From: Phormidesmis priestleyi | Lineage (GTDB): Bacteria > Cyanobacteriota > Cyanobacteriia > Phormidesmidales > Phormidesmidaceae | Direction of reading: 5' to 3' | NCBI GenBank assembly: GCA_003242115.1 | Contig: QBMP01000222.1 | Coordinates: 3,310-10,746 of the forward strand | DNA length: 7,437 bases | Shown: one piece after another, positions 1 through 5,882 of the stretch | Layout: each line of letters opens with the position of its first letter | Numbering within the stretch: the first letter of the stretch is position 1 | Notes under the pieces: model-generated | Seen by the model: the letters and a program-made list of their open reading frames with translations, nothing else | What the model was told of the DNA's origin: nothing | Databases searched by the model: none | Position numbers and translations under genes: made by a program

Positions 1-2943
1 ACCCTGGTGGCTTTGCTAACTCGTTTGCGAATGCTTTGTGCCCCGGATGGTCAGGCCAATGCCGCCGACGCATCGCCCGTGCTCCAGCTGATTGAAGAGC
101 TAGAACTCAGCGATGCGATTAAAATGGCGCGGGCCTTTGCGCTTTACTTTCAGCTGATTAATATTGTTGAGCAGCACTATGAGCAGCGCGGGCAGCAGCA
201 GCAGTATCGAGCCGCTTATGAAGACGCGGCGCGAGCTTCTGCTGAGAATAATAATGGCCGTGATCATGGCCGTGACGGTCGGCATTCGAGCCCGGAGATG
301 AGCGATCGCTCGACCGCAAGCAACCACGCCTCCTCCTCGACCGCTGAAGCAGGCCGCGATGTGGGTACTTTTTACTGGCTATTTCCCCACCTCAAGCGCC
401 TGAATGTACCGCCTCAAATGATTCAGCGCCTGCTCGATCAGCTGGATGTGCGCTTGGTTTTCACCGCGCACCCCACTGAAATTGTGCGGCACACTATTCG
501 CGACAAACAACGGCGAATTTCGGCGATTTTGCGTCAGCTAGATCGCGAAGAAGAGAGTGCCCGTAGTCTCGGCCTAGACTCATCTTGGGAAATAAAAGCG
601 CTTCAAGCTCAGCTCGTCGAAGAAATTCGGCTGTGGTGGCGCACCGATGAGCTGCATCAGTTTAAGCCTTCGGTGCTCGATGAGGTAGATTTTACGCTGC
701 ACTATTTTGACGTGGTGCTGTTTGACACGATTCCGCAGCTGCATCAGCGGATTTGCCGCGCTTTGGCGGGCACTTTTCCCAATCTCAAGCCGCCTCGTCA
801 GAACTTCTGTCGGTTTGGTTCTTGGGTGGGCAGCGATCGCGATGGCAACCCTTCTGTTACCCCGCAAATTACCTGGAAAACGGCCAATTTTCAGCGCAAT
901 ATGGTCGTTGGCAAATACATTGACTCTATCGGTAAGCTGACTCACCTGTTGAGCCTTTCGCTGCACTGGAGCGAAGTGTTGCCCGATCTGCTGGAGTCTT
1001 TAGAACAAGATCAAACGCAGATGCCGGAGATCTATGACGAACTGGCAATTCGCTACCGGCAAGAGCCTTACCGGCTAAAGCTGGCCTATATTGAACATCG
1101 GCTGAAGAATACGTTGGCGCGATCGCAAAAGCTCATTCATGGCGAATATTTACAAGAGCAGGAAATCAACCTCGATAGCCATGTCGCCAGCGGTCGGCTC
1201 TATCGCTCTGGCGATGATTTTCTCGCTGAACTTCAGCTCATCCAAAGCAATCTCAAAGAAACCGGCTTAGTGTGTCAAGACCTTGAAGAGCTGATTTGCC
1301 AAGTTGAAATTTACGGCTTTAACCTTGCTCAGCTCGACATTCGCCAAGAGAGCACGCAGCATTCTGACACCCTTAACGAAGTCACTGAGTATCTCGGTGT
1401 GCTCGATAAACCCTATAACGATCTGAGTGAAGCGGAGAAAAATGCTTGGCTGATTGGGGAACTGTGCACTCGCCGACCGCTGATTCCGGGTGAGCTGCCG
1501 TTCTCTGAAAGAGCAACCGAAATTATTGCTACTTTCCGCATGGTGCGCAGGCTTCATCAAGAATTTGGTCCCGGCATTTGCCAGAGCTATGTGATTAGCA
1601 TGAGCCACACGGCCAGTGATTTGCTAGAGGTGGCGCTCTTGGCCAAAGAGGCAGGGCTGTACGATCCGGCGACTGGCGTCGGGGCGCTGAAAATAGTGCC
1701 TTTATTTGAAACGGTTGAAGATTTGCGGCGGGCTCCGGAAGTGATGCGTCAGCTCTGGGAACTGCCTTTGTATCGCTCAATGCTACAGGGCGGATATGCG
1801 GCAATGGCAGCAGCCAAAACCGACCCAGACGCGGCTGAAACGGCTCTGCAAGAGGTGATGCTGGGCTATTCAGACAGCAATAAAGATTCGGGCTTTCTCA
1901 GCAGTAATTGGGAGATTCATAAGGCGCAGCAGGCGTTGCAGGCGATCGCTGACGAATACGGCGTGGCTTTGCGCATTTTTCACGGTCGCGGCGGATCGGT
2001 CGGTCGCGGCGGCGGGCCTGCGTATGAGGCAATTTTGGCGCAGCCCGGTCGCAGTGTGGATGGGCGCATTAAGATCACTGAGCAGGGAGAAGTTTTGGCG
2101 TCTAAGTACAACCTGCCGGATCTGGCTCTATATAATCTTGAAACGGTAACAACAGCGGTGATTCAGGGCAGCGTGCTGGGCAGCAGCTTTGACAGCATTG
2201 AGCCTTGGAATGAGATTATGGAGCGCCTCAGCGTCCGCTCCCGTCAGCACTACCGAGCGTTGATTTATGAGCAGCCTGATCTGGTGGAATTTTTTCATCA
2301 GGTGACACCCGTACAAGAGATTTCTCAACTGCAAATTAGCTCCCGTCCGGCGCGTCGTAAGGGCAAGCGCAATTTAGACGGACTGCGGGCGATTCCGTGG
2401 GTGTTTAGCTGGACGCAGACGCGCTTTTTGCTGCCCTCTTGGTATGGTGTTGGCACTGCTCTGAAAGAATTTATTGATGAAAATCAGGCTGAGCATTTGG
2501 AAATGCTGCGTTACTTTTACACAAAGTGGCCTTTCTTTAAAATGGTGATTTCTAAGGTAGAAATGACCTTGGCAAAAGTAGATTTACAGATTGCGCAGCA
2601 CTATGTGAGTCAGCTCAGCACCAACGACAAGCGCGAAGATTTTCAGGCGATGTTTGATCAAATTGCGAGTGAATTCTATCTCACGCGCGAGGTGGTGCTC
2701 GATATTACCAATCATACGAAGCTATTAGATGGCGATCCGAGTTTGCAGCGCTCTGTGCAGCTTAGAAATGGTTCGATTGTGCCGCTGAGTTTTTTGCAGG
2801 TGGCGCTGTTGAAACGGCTGCGAGAGTATGGCAATGATGCGGTGACGGGTAGAGTGCGATCGCGCTACAGCAAAGGCGAACTATTGCGCGGCGCTTTGCT
2901 GACAATTAATGGAGTCGCGGCTGGGATGCGGAATACGGGTTGA
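1..2943 (+). CDS. ppc: Phosphoenolpyruvate carboxylase, 5' end cut off by window edge
   Basis: Cytosolic enzyme that carboxylates PEP with bicarbonate to oxaloacetate, refilling the TCA branch and feeding aspartate synthesis. The frame is open from base 1. The GTG at 7 is probably not the start: cyanobacterial PEPCs are about 1000-1050 aa and have roughly 55 more residues before this point. Numbering from that GTG, the catalytic His motif TAHPTE is at 153-158 (H155), SDSNKDSG at 622-629 (K626), [14 protein letters not shown] from 658 (H659, R661), [14 protein letters not shown] at 793-806, and the canonical C-terminus MRNTG at 974-978. H659 and K626 both sit 80 residues after E. coli H579 and K546. 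Residues matching the E. coli aspartate-inhibitor site (K857, R920, N976) are present, so feedback control is plausible. Residues about 61-117 are a low-complexity Q/N/G/S/H-rich insert before the conserved core. No frameshift is seen. Identification is secure. Confidence 0.97.
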   Translation, partial: TLVALLTRLRMLCAPDGQANAADASPVLQLIEELELSDAIKMARAFALYFQLINIVEQHYEQRGQQQQYRAAYEDAARASAENNNGRDHGRDGRHSSPEMSDRSTASNHASSSTAEAGRDVGTFYWLFPHLKRLNVPPQMIQRLLDQLDVRLVFTAHPTEIVRHTIRDKQRRISAILRQLDREEESARSLGLDSSWEIKALQAQLVEEIRLWWRTDELHQFKPSVLDEVDFTLHYFDVVLFDTIPQLHQRICRALAGTFPNLKPPRQNFCRFGSWVGSDRDGNPSVTPQITWKTANFQRNMVVGKYIDSIGKLTHLLSLSLHWSEVLPDLLESLEQDQTQMPEIYDELAIRYRQEPYRLKLAYIEHRLKNTLARSQKLIHGEYLQEQEINLDSHVASGRLYRSGDDFLAELQLIQSNLKETGLVCQDLEELICQVEIYGFNLAQLDIRQESTQHSDTLNEVTEYLGVLDKPYNDLSEAEKNAWLIGELCTRRPLIPGELPFSERATEIIATFRMVRRLHQEFGPGICQSYVISMSHTASDLLEVALLAKEAGLYDPATGVGALKIVPLFETVEDLRRAPEVMRQLWELPLYRSMLQGGYAAMAAAKTDPDAAETALQEVMLGYSDSNKDSGFLSSNWEIHKAQQALQAIADEYGVALRIFHGRGGSVGRGGGPAYEAILAQPGRSVDGRIKITEQGEVLASKYNLPDLALYNLETVTTAVIQGSVLGSSFDSIEPWNEIMERLSVRSRQHYRALIYEQPDLVEFFHQVTPVQEISQLQISSRPARRKGKRNLDGLRAIPWVFSWTQTRFLLPSWYGVGTALKEFIDENQAEHLEMLRYFYTKWPFFKMVISKVEMTLAKVDLQIAQHYVSQLSTNDKREDFQAMFDQIASEFYLTREVVLDITNHTKLLDGDPSLQRSVQLRNGSIVPLSFLQVALLKRLREYGNDAVTGRVRSRYSKGELLRGALLTINGVAAGMRNTG

Positions 2944-2974
2944 GGTGGAGAGGAGTGCGATCGCTGCAACCTCA
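2941..2974. other. Inverted repeat spanning both stop codons of the convergent ppc/mutY pair
   Basis: TGAGGT at 2941-2946 pairs with ACCTCA at 2969-2974. The left arm begins with the ppc stop TGA and the right arm ends with the mutY stop (TCA on the + strand). The 22-nt loop contains the self-complementary HIP1 octamer at 2957-2964, which could fold as a second stem. There is no T-run on either side, so this is not a classical intrinsic terminator. A role in ending converging transcripts is only inference. Confidence 0.3.
2957..2964. repeat. HIP1 octamer GCGATCGC (one of ten in the window)
   Basis: HIP1 is the highly iterated palindrome of many cyanobacterial genomes. This copy lies in the ppc-mutY gap. 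Other perfect copies start at 302, 833, 1119, 1942, 2856, 5231, 6462, 6975 and 7078. None falls between 2965 and 5230, a region covering mutY, the DUF760 gene and the ferredoxin gene. Chance expectation for one octamer in this length is about 0.1. Confidence 0.9.
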
Positions 2975-4144
2975 TCCCGACTCAGCCTGCCGCCTAATCG
3001 CGTCAATAATTTGGCTGTTTGCCTTCGGAAAAGGATACTGATCAATCTCGTCAAGGGTGACCCATTTTACTTCGTCGCTTTCGAGCGGTTGAGGCTCACC
3101 GCTAAGATGTTTGCAGTTAAAAACATTGAGGGTAACTTTGAAATGGGTATAGGCATGTTCGATGGTGATCAGCCGGGTGCCGACTTCAATCTCAATGCCC
3201 AGCTCTTCTTTGATTTCACGGCTGACGCATTCTTCAACGCCTTCGTTGGGTTCAATTTTGCCGCCCGGAAATTCCCAAAGGCCACCCAGTAAGCCTTCTT
3301 GCTTGCGGCGATCAATTAAAATGCGACCCTGGTCGTCGGTGATGACAGCGACACCGATTTGCTTGTGTGGCAGCGGCGGGCGAGGTGAAGTCATAGGAAA
3401 ATCGGTGACAGCATTTTGATTGTACGCGGTGCAGTGGGTTTGCCAAGGGCAGATCAAACAGACAGGATGATGGCGAGTGCAGACCGTTGCGCCCAAATCC
3501 ATAATCGCTTGATTAAAGTCTCTGGGCTGCTGAGGATCTAGCAGTTGCTCGGAAAGTGCCCAAAGCTGAGGAAGGGCTCGATTAGGCACTGCCGGTAGGG
3601 CAATCAGACGAGCCAACACTCGTTTTACATTGCCATCGAGAATGGCAGCGGGCAGATTAAAGGCGGCGCTGAGAATGCCGCCTGCGGTGGTGCGGCCAAT
3701 GCCACGAAGCGCTAGAGCACCCGCCAAACTCGGCGGAAACTCACCGCCATACTCAGCCATCACCTGCTGAGCTGCCTGATGTAAGTTTCTCGCTCTGGCG
3801 TAGTAGCCTAGCCCTTCCCACAGCTTTAGCACCGTTTGCTGATTGGCACTAGCCAAGGCTGCTACCGTCGGCAGTGCTTTGAGCCAGCGCTCATAGTAAG
3901 GAATCACGGTCTTTACCTGAGTCTGCTGGAGCATAATTTCTGAGATCCATATTTGATAGGGATCTCGGCTACGCCTCCAGGGCAAATCTCGGCCAGAATT
4001 GGCGTACCAAGTGAGTAGCTGATGCCTTAGCGCCGAAATTTTCTCCTCAGAAACAGGCAAGCTCGACAAACCTGTGTCTGTCGAGCTTGTATATGCCGAG
4101 CTTGGCGTTTGGAGCGGGCGAGCCGCCTGATGCTTTTTAGCCAT
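2972..4144 (-). CDS. mutY: Adenine DNA glycosylase MutY with C-terminal Nudix domain
   Basis: Base-excision repair enzyme that removes adenine mispaired with 8-oxoguanine. The 390 residues contain, in order: a glycosylase domain with catalytic Glu69 in SEIMLQQTQV; a helix-hairpin-helix at about 144-157 (LRGIGRTTAGGILS); catalytic Asp170 in ILDGNVKR; the [4Fe-4S] loop Cys222-X6-Cys229-X2-Cys232-X5-Cys238; and a MutT-like domain from about 262. That last domain carries a full Nudix box at 295-317 (G-X5-E-X7-REIKEELGI) and a THF loop at 333-335, equivalent to the 8-oxoG-reading FSH loop of MutY. The start is uncertain. ATG at 4144 is the first Met after an upstream in-frame stop (4172-4174), but no Shine-Dalgarno is obvious, and residues 1-32 look like a non-conserved extension encoding a strong inverted repeat. 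DUF760 lies 64 bp upstream on the same strand; ppc converges downstream. Confidence 0.95.
   Translation of the reverse strand: MAKKHQAARPLQTPSSAYTSSTDTGLSSLPVSEEKISALRHQLLTWYANSGRDLPWRRSRDPYQIWISEIMLQQTQVKTVIPYYERWLKALPTVAALASANQQTVLKLWEGLGYYARARNLHQAAQQVMAEYGGEFPPSLAGALALRGIGRTTAGGILSAAFNLPAAILDGNVKRVLARLIALPAVPNRALPQLWALSEQLLDPQQPRDFNQAIMDLGATVCTRHHPVCLICPWQTHCTAYNQNAVTDFPMTSPRPPLPHKQIGVAVITDDQGRILIDRRKQEGLLGGLWEFPGGKIEPNEGVEECVSREIKEELGIEIEVGTRLITIEHAYTHFKVTLNVFNCKHLSGEPQPLESDEVKWVTLDEIDQYPFPKANSQIIDAIRRQAESG
4058..4089. repeat. 11-bp perfect inverted repeat near the 5' end of mutY
   Basis: CAAGCTCGACA (4058-4068) is exactly complementary to TGTCGAGCTTG (4079-4089), with a 10-nt spacer. 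It encodes part of the non-conserved N-terminal extension of MutY (about codons 19-29). A further GAGCTTG copy follows at 4099-4105. In the mutY mRNA it would form a stable hairpin just after the annotated start, or in the 5' leader if translation really begins further in. No T-run follows, so it is not a typical terminator. Confidence 0.7.
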
Positions 4145-4200
4145 TGATTTTTTGGCTATTGGTTTTGGCTGTTAGTTTTTTGGTCGTTAGTTTTTTGGCC
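4143..4200. repeat. Four degenerate 13-15 bp T-rich tandem repeats before mutY
   Basis: The units on the + strand are ATTGATTTTTTGGCT (4143-4157), ATTGGTTTTGGCT (4158-4170), GTTAGTTTTTTGGTC (4171-4185) and GTTAGTTTTTTGGCC (4186-4200). They fill nearly all of the 64-bp gap between the DUF760 stop and the mutY start and run into the mutY start codon. On the mutY strand they read as A-rich tracts (AAAAAA) spaced about 15 bp apart. Replication slippage is the likely origin. A role in mutY expression is possible but not shown. Confidence 0.7.
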
Positions 4201-4209
4201 GCTAGCGGC
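4198..4209. other. 12-bp perfect palindrome after the DUF760 coding region
   Basis: GCCGCTAGCGGC is fully self-complementary and overlaps the last base of the DUF760 stop codon. Read along the DUF760 transcript it is followed by C and a run of A, not U, so it does not fit an intrinsic terminator in that direction. It could stabilise the 3' end or be incidental. Confidence 0.4.
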
Positions 4210-4553
4210 TAGTCATGAGCAGCTTCGTCGTCAAAAGCAGCGGTGAACTGTTCTTCAAACGCTAGCCGTTGCTCAGCACCGCGCAAAAAGTAGCCGCTCA
4301 TCATCGCCGAAGCTAGTAGACGGCCTAAGTTCTCACGATTAGTAGTGACTGATACGTCAAAGTGGGCTGAGGGCAAGCCGCCTAATAGCCCCACGACGTT
4401 GTGTTCCATGACCTGCATAACTTCCGCAGAGGTCGGGCGGGAGAGCTGCGTAATGGTATCGGGGTCCATTCTTTTGACGTAGCTGAGCAGTGCATTGTCT
4501 TGAGCCGATCTAGAGTCGGTTATTTCTGGCAGTCTCCCGGTGACATCATCCAT
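4209..4553 (-). CDS. DUF760 family protein (cyanobacterial/plastid conserved, function unknown)
   Basis: A soluble 114-aa protein with no signal peptide or membrane segment. It matches my memory of the DUF760 family, shared by cyanobacteria and chloroplasts. The motifs that identify it are LLSYVKRMDPDTITQLSRP (about 22-40), EVMQVMEHNVVGLLGGLPS (about 44-62) and the very conserved TNRENLGRLLASAMMSGYFL (71-90), followed by RGAEQRL. The first 18 residues are variable and the C-terminus is acidic. The biochemical role is unknown; as I recall, plastid members have been proposed as Clp protease substrates or partners. The ATG at 4553 is supported by GAAGG seven bases upstream. It is preceded by 172 bp of non-coding DNA, so it probably has its own promoter, and it may read through to mutY 64 bp downstream. 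Confidence 0.85.
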   Translation of the reverse strand: MDDVTGRLPEITDSRSAQDNALLSYVKRMDPDTITQLSRPTSAEVMQVMEHNVVGLLGGLPSAHFDVSVTTNRENLGRLLASAMMSGYFLRGAEQRLAFEEQFTAAFDDEAAHD

Positions 4554-4560
4554 GCTGATA

Positions 4561-4565
4561 CCTTC
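4561..4565 (-). promoter_or_regulatory. Ribosome binding site of the DUF760 gene
   Basis: On the minus strand GAAGG lies 7 nt before the ATG at 4553, which supports that start. Confidence 0.55.
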
Positions 4566-4725
4566 GCTTATCTGTAGGTTTAATGTAACAAGTCACTTTA
4601 CGTTCGCCTATGGTGTGAAACCGAATGGCAACCGAACTGATTAGGGTTTGCTCGTGTGCCTTTTAGCGTCTATCTCCTTATTTGACGTTTTTTAGAGTCT
4701 ACGTATAGAGCGCTTACCTATAGCT

Positions 4726-4971
4726 TTACCACGTGGGGTCATTAAATACCTGAACTTCTATGAAGTTTCTGCCGTCAGGAATCGCCTGCAAGCAGGCCAG
4801 TATGGGCTCCGATTCGCCGGTAATCTTGACTTCGCAGGCGTGACAAGAGCCCACTAAGCAGCCTGTGGAAATCTGTACTCCTGCCCGATTCGCAACCGTT
4901 AAGAGAGCTTCCCCTGGCTTCGCGGTAGTGAGCACATCATCCGGTAAAAAATGAACATTAACGGTCGTCAT
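4726..4971 (-). CDS. Small [2Fe-2S] ferredoxin with short Cys spacing
   Basis: An 81-aa soluble electron carrier with a beta-grasp ferredoxin look: VNVHFLPDD, then A-x-PGEALLTVANRAGV, then the cluster loop. The cluster ligands are Cys38-X4-Cys43-X2-Cys46-X13-Cys60. Photosynthetic plant-type ferredoxins have about 29 residues between the third and fourth Cys and are about 97 aa long; here that loop is deleted. The CX4CX2C part followed by a short loop to the last Cys (PILAC) resembles the [2Fe-2S] domain of succinate dehydrogenase SdhB (X11) more than photosynthetic Fd, so the partner is probably not photosystem I/FNR (inference). The gene starts 28 nt after the DUF2470/Dri1-like gene on the same strand, consistent with co-transcription. 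No strong Shine-Dalgarno is visible before the ATG at 4971, which would fit translational coupling or leader-independent initiation. Confidence 0.85.
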   Translation of the reverse strand: MTTVNVHFLPDDVLTTAKPGEALLTVANRAGVQISTGCLVGSCHACEVKITGESEPILACLQAIPDGRNFIEVQVFNDPTW

Positions 4972-4999
4972 CTACACAATTTGCTTTTAGAGTTTGATT

Positions 5000-5317
5000 C
5001 TATGGCCTGAGCATGGCGACTAGGGTATGGTGAGCATCGGTGGCGTCTTTGAGGGGCTGATCAAAGGCGATGCGCACTGGCAGGGTTTCGCCGTTGACTT
5101 CGGCGGTCAGATCCATGCCGATGTCGTCGATGGCGGTTAAAGTGGCAGCGGTGGCTGAAGGCTGGTTGCCGTAGCGATGGGCATAGGTAAGGACGGCTTC
5201 GGCGTGATCTTTGTTCATGTGTTTGCAGATGCGATCGCTCACCTTCGGATCAATTTTTCCCAATGGCTTTTCTAGTGATTTTTCCAATGGCTTTTCCAAT
5301 GGCTCAGCTGCTGACAT
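5000..5317 (-). CDS. dri1: DUF2470 / Dri1-like heme-binding regulatory protein
   Basis: A 105-aa cytosolic single-domain DUF2470 protein. The family fold is related to the C-terminal domain of HugZ-type heme proteins. The identifying stretches are RICKHMNKDHAEAVLTYAHR (29-48), LTAIDDIGMDLTAEVNGE (60-77), VRIAFDQPL (81-89) and DAHHTLVAML (94-103). From memory, Synechocystis Dri1 (Ssr1698) binds heme using His21 and His79 and ties heme status to succinate dehydrogenase. H38 and H96 here have the same 58-residue spacing and sit in matching motifs, so heme binding is likely conserved (inference). Residues 1-21 are an extra tail made of PLEK-type tetrapeptide repeats, not part of the domain. The ATG at 5317 is supported by GAGAGGG 8 nt upstream. 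The ferredoxin gene follows after 28 nt, and a divergent gene starts 94 bp away. Confidence 0.85.
   Translation of the reverse strand: MSAAEPLEKPLEKSLEKPLGKIDPKVSDRICKHMNKDHAEAVLTYAHRYGNQPSATAATLTAIDDIGMDLTAEVNGETLPVRIAFDQPLKDATDAHHTLVAMLRP
5255..5302. repeat. Four 12-bp tandem repeats encoding PLEK tetrapeptides
   Basis: Within the dri1-like gene the codons for residues 6-21 are four 12-bp units, translated PLEK, PLEK, SLEK, PLGK. The two units nearest the N-terminus are almost identical in DNA (CCATTGGAAAAG/A); the others have diverged by a few bases. The unit length keeps frame, so copy number could change by slippage without breaking the protein. Confidence 0.85.
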
Positions 5318-5325
5318 TTTCTTAA

Positions 5326-5332
5326 CCCTCTC
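5326..5332 (-). promoter_or_regulatory. Ribosome binding site of the DUF2470 gene
   Basis: On the minus strand GAGAGGG lies 8 nt before the ATG at 5317. It is the clearest Shine-Dalgarno in the minus-strand cluster and fixes this start. Confidence 0.65.
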
Positions 5333-5335
5333 TAA

Positions 5336-5379
5336 AAACGCTCAGTAAACGCTCAGTAAAAAAAGCGACCCAGCGACCC
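5336..5379. repeat. Two pairs of short direct repeats in the dri1 leader
   Basis: AAACGCTCAGT occurs twice back to back (5336-5346, 5347-5357). After an A-run (5358-5364), GCGACCC occurs twice (5365-5371, 5373-5379). They lie in the 94-bp divergent region, just upstream of the dri1 Shine-Dalgarno. On the dri1 strand they read ACTGAGCGTTT twice. They could be a paired operator or a slippage duplication; no known regulator is recognised. Confidence 0.6.
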
Positions 5380-5386
5380 TTTTCCT

Positions 5387-5400
5387 TATCATCGATCATA
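5387..5400. promoter_or_regulatory. Quasi-palindrome, possible divergent -10 region
   Basis: TATCATCGATCATA is symmetric except for one mismatched pair. It reads as a -10-like TATCAT toward the + strand gene at 5412 and TATGAT toward dri1. No convincing -35 accompanies either, which is common in cyanobacteria, so the promoter call is weak. Confidence 0.25.
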
Positions 5401-5411
5401 CGCCATCTTCC

Positions 5412-5855
5412 ATGAATGCTAGCTCTTATCGATTACACAGTGCCGAAGCTATTGCGAATCCGTCTGCTGAGCCCTTGAGCGCCAGCGCCCACCCTTGGCC
5501 TACTGGCTACCTGTTTGAAAGCCCCGGCGCGCACCTCACCTACCGGGTGATTGGCCCCTGCTGCCGCCTGTACGATCGCGAACAGCTGCCTTGGCCCTGC
5601 TGCCGGTTGCAGTGGCGCTCTAAAGAACCGAGCTGGCGGCGGATTGGCCGTCGTTTAATCGCGGATTTGGCAACCCGCACCAAGCCTTCCTACTGCGTTG
5701 AAATCGTCGGTCAAAGCTATCGGAGTGAGCCGATTGTGATGACTCTGTATACGCATCCGCTGTCGGCTGAGGTAAAAAACTGGTGGCACAGTAAGGAGCT
5801 TAATAGGTCTCCGGAAATGGCTAGACACGGCCAGACAGAGAAATCTGTGAGCTGA
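5412..5855 (+). CDS. Hypothetical protein, 147 aa, not recognised
   Basis: I do not recognise a family. The protein has no signal peptide or membrane segment. Residues 1-27 are Ala/Ser-rich and probably disordered. A core from about 28 to 126 is rich in Trp, Arg and Cys, and the tail after 130 is polar. Within the core PCCRL occurs twice (49-53 and 62-66), separated by 13 residues, with another Cys at 95. It also contains an Arg-rich segment WRSKEPSWRRIGRRL (68-82) and a hydrophobic strand IVMTLYTHPL (108-117). The two CC pairs could bind metal or form disulfides (inference). The ATG at 5412 is the only Met before residue 110, and no Shine-Dalgarno is evident. The gene is divergent from dri1 and converges with the pentapeptide-repeat gene 27 bp downstream. 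Its G/C-rich third positions resemble its neighbours, which supports it as a real gene. Confidence 0.6.
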   Translation: MNASSYRLHSAEAIANPSAEPLSASAHPWPTGYLFESPGAHLTYRVIGPCCRLYDREQLPWPCCRLQWRSKEPSWRRIGRRLIADLATRTKPSYCVEIVGQSYRSEPIVMTLYTHPLSAEVKNWWHSKELNRSPEMARHGQTEKSVS

Positions 5856-5882
5856 TGCGGCTAGCTTTACTGGCTTTAGGCT

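Noticed and set aside
7..9. GTG at 7 as the ppc start codon
   Set aside because: The frame is open to base 1, and cyanobacterial PEPC has about 55 additional N-terminal residues. The gene is cut by the window edge.
580..2334. Several minus-strand open frames inside ppc
   Set aside because: Antisense shadows of a strongly conserved coding region, with no independent motifs.
2909..3419. Open frames on the + strand at 2909-3292 and 3162-3419
   Set aside because: They lie antisense to the Nudix half of mutY or overlap the ppc end, with no family resemblance. They are shadows of real genes.
4058..4089. Terminal inverted repeats of a miniature transposon
   Set aside because: The arms are only 10 bp apart with no target-site duplication. 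It is a simple hairpin, not an element.
4198..4209. Intrinsic terminator of the DUF760 gene
   Set aside because: The palindrome is followed by A residues on the transcribed strand; the T-run is on the wrong side.
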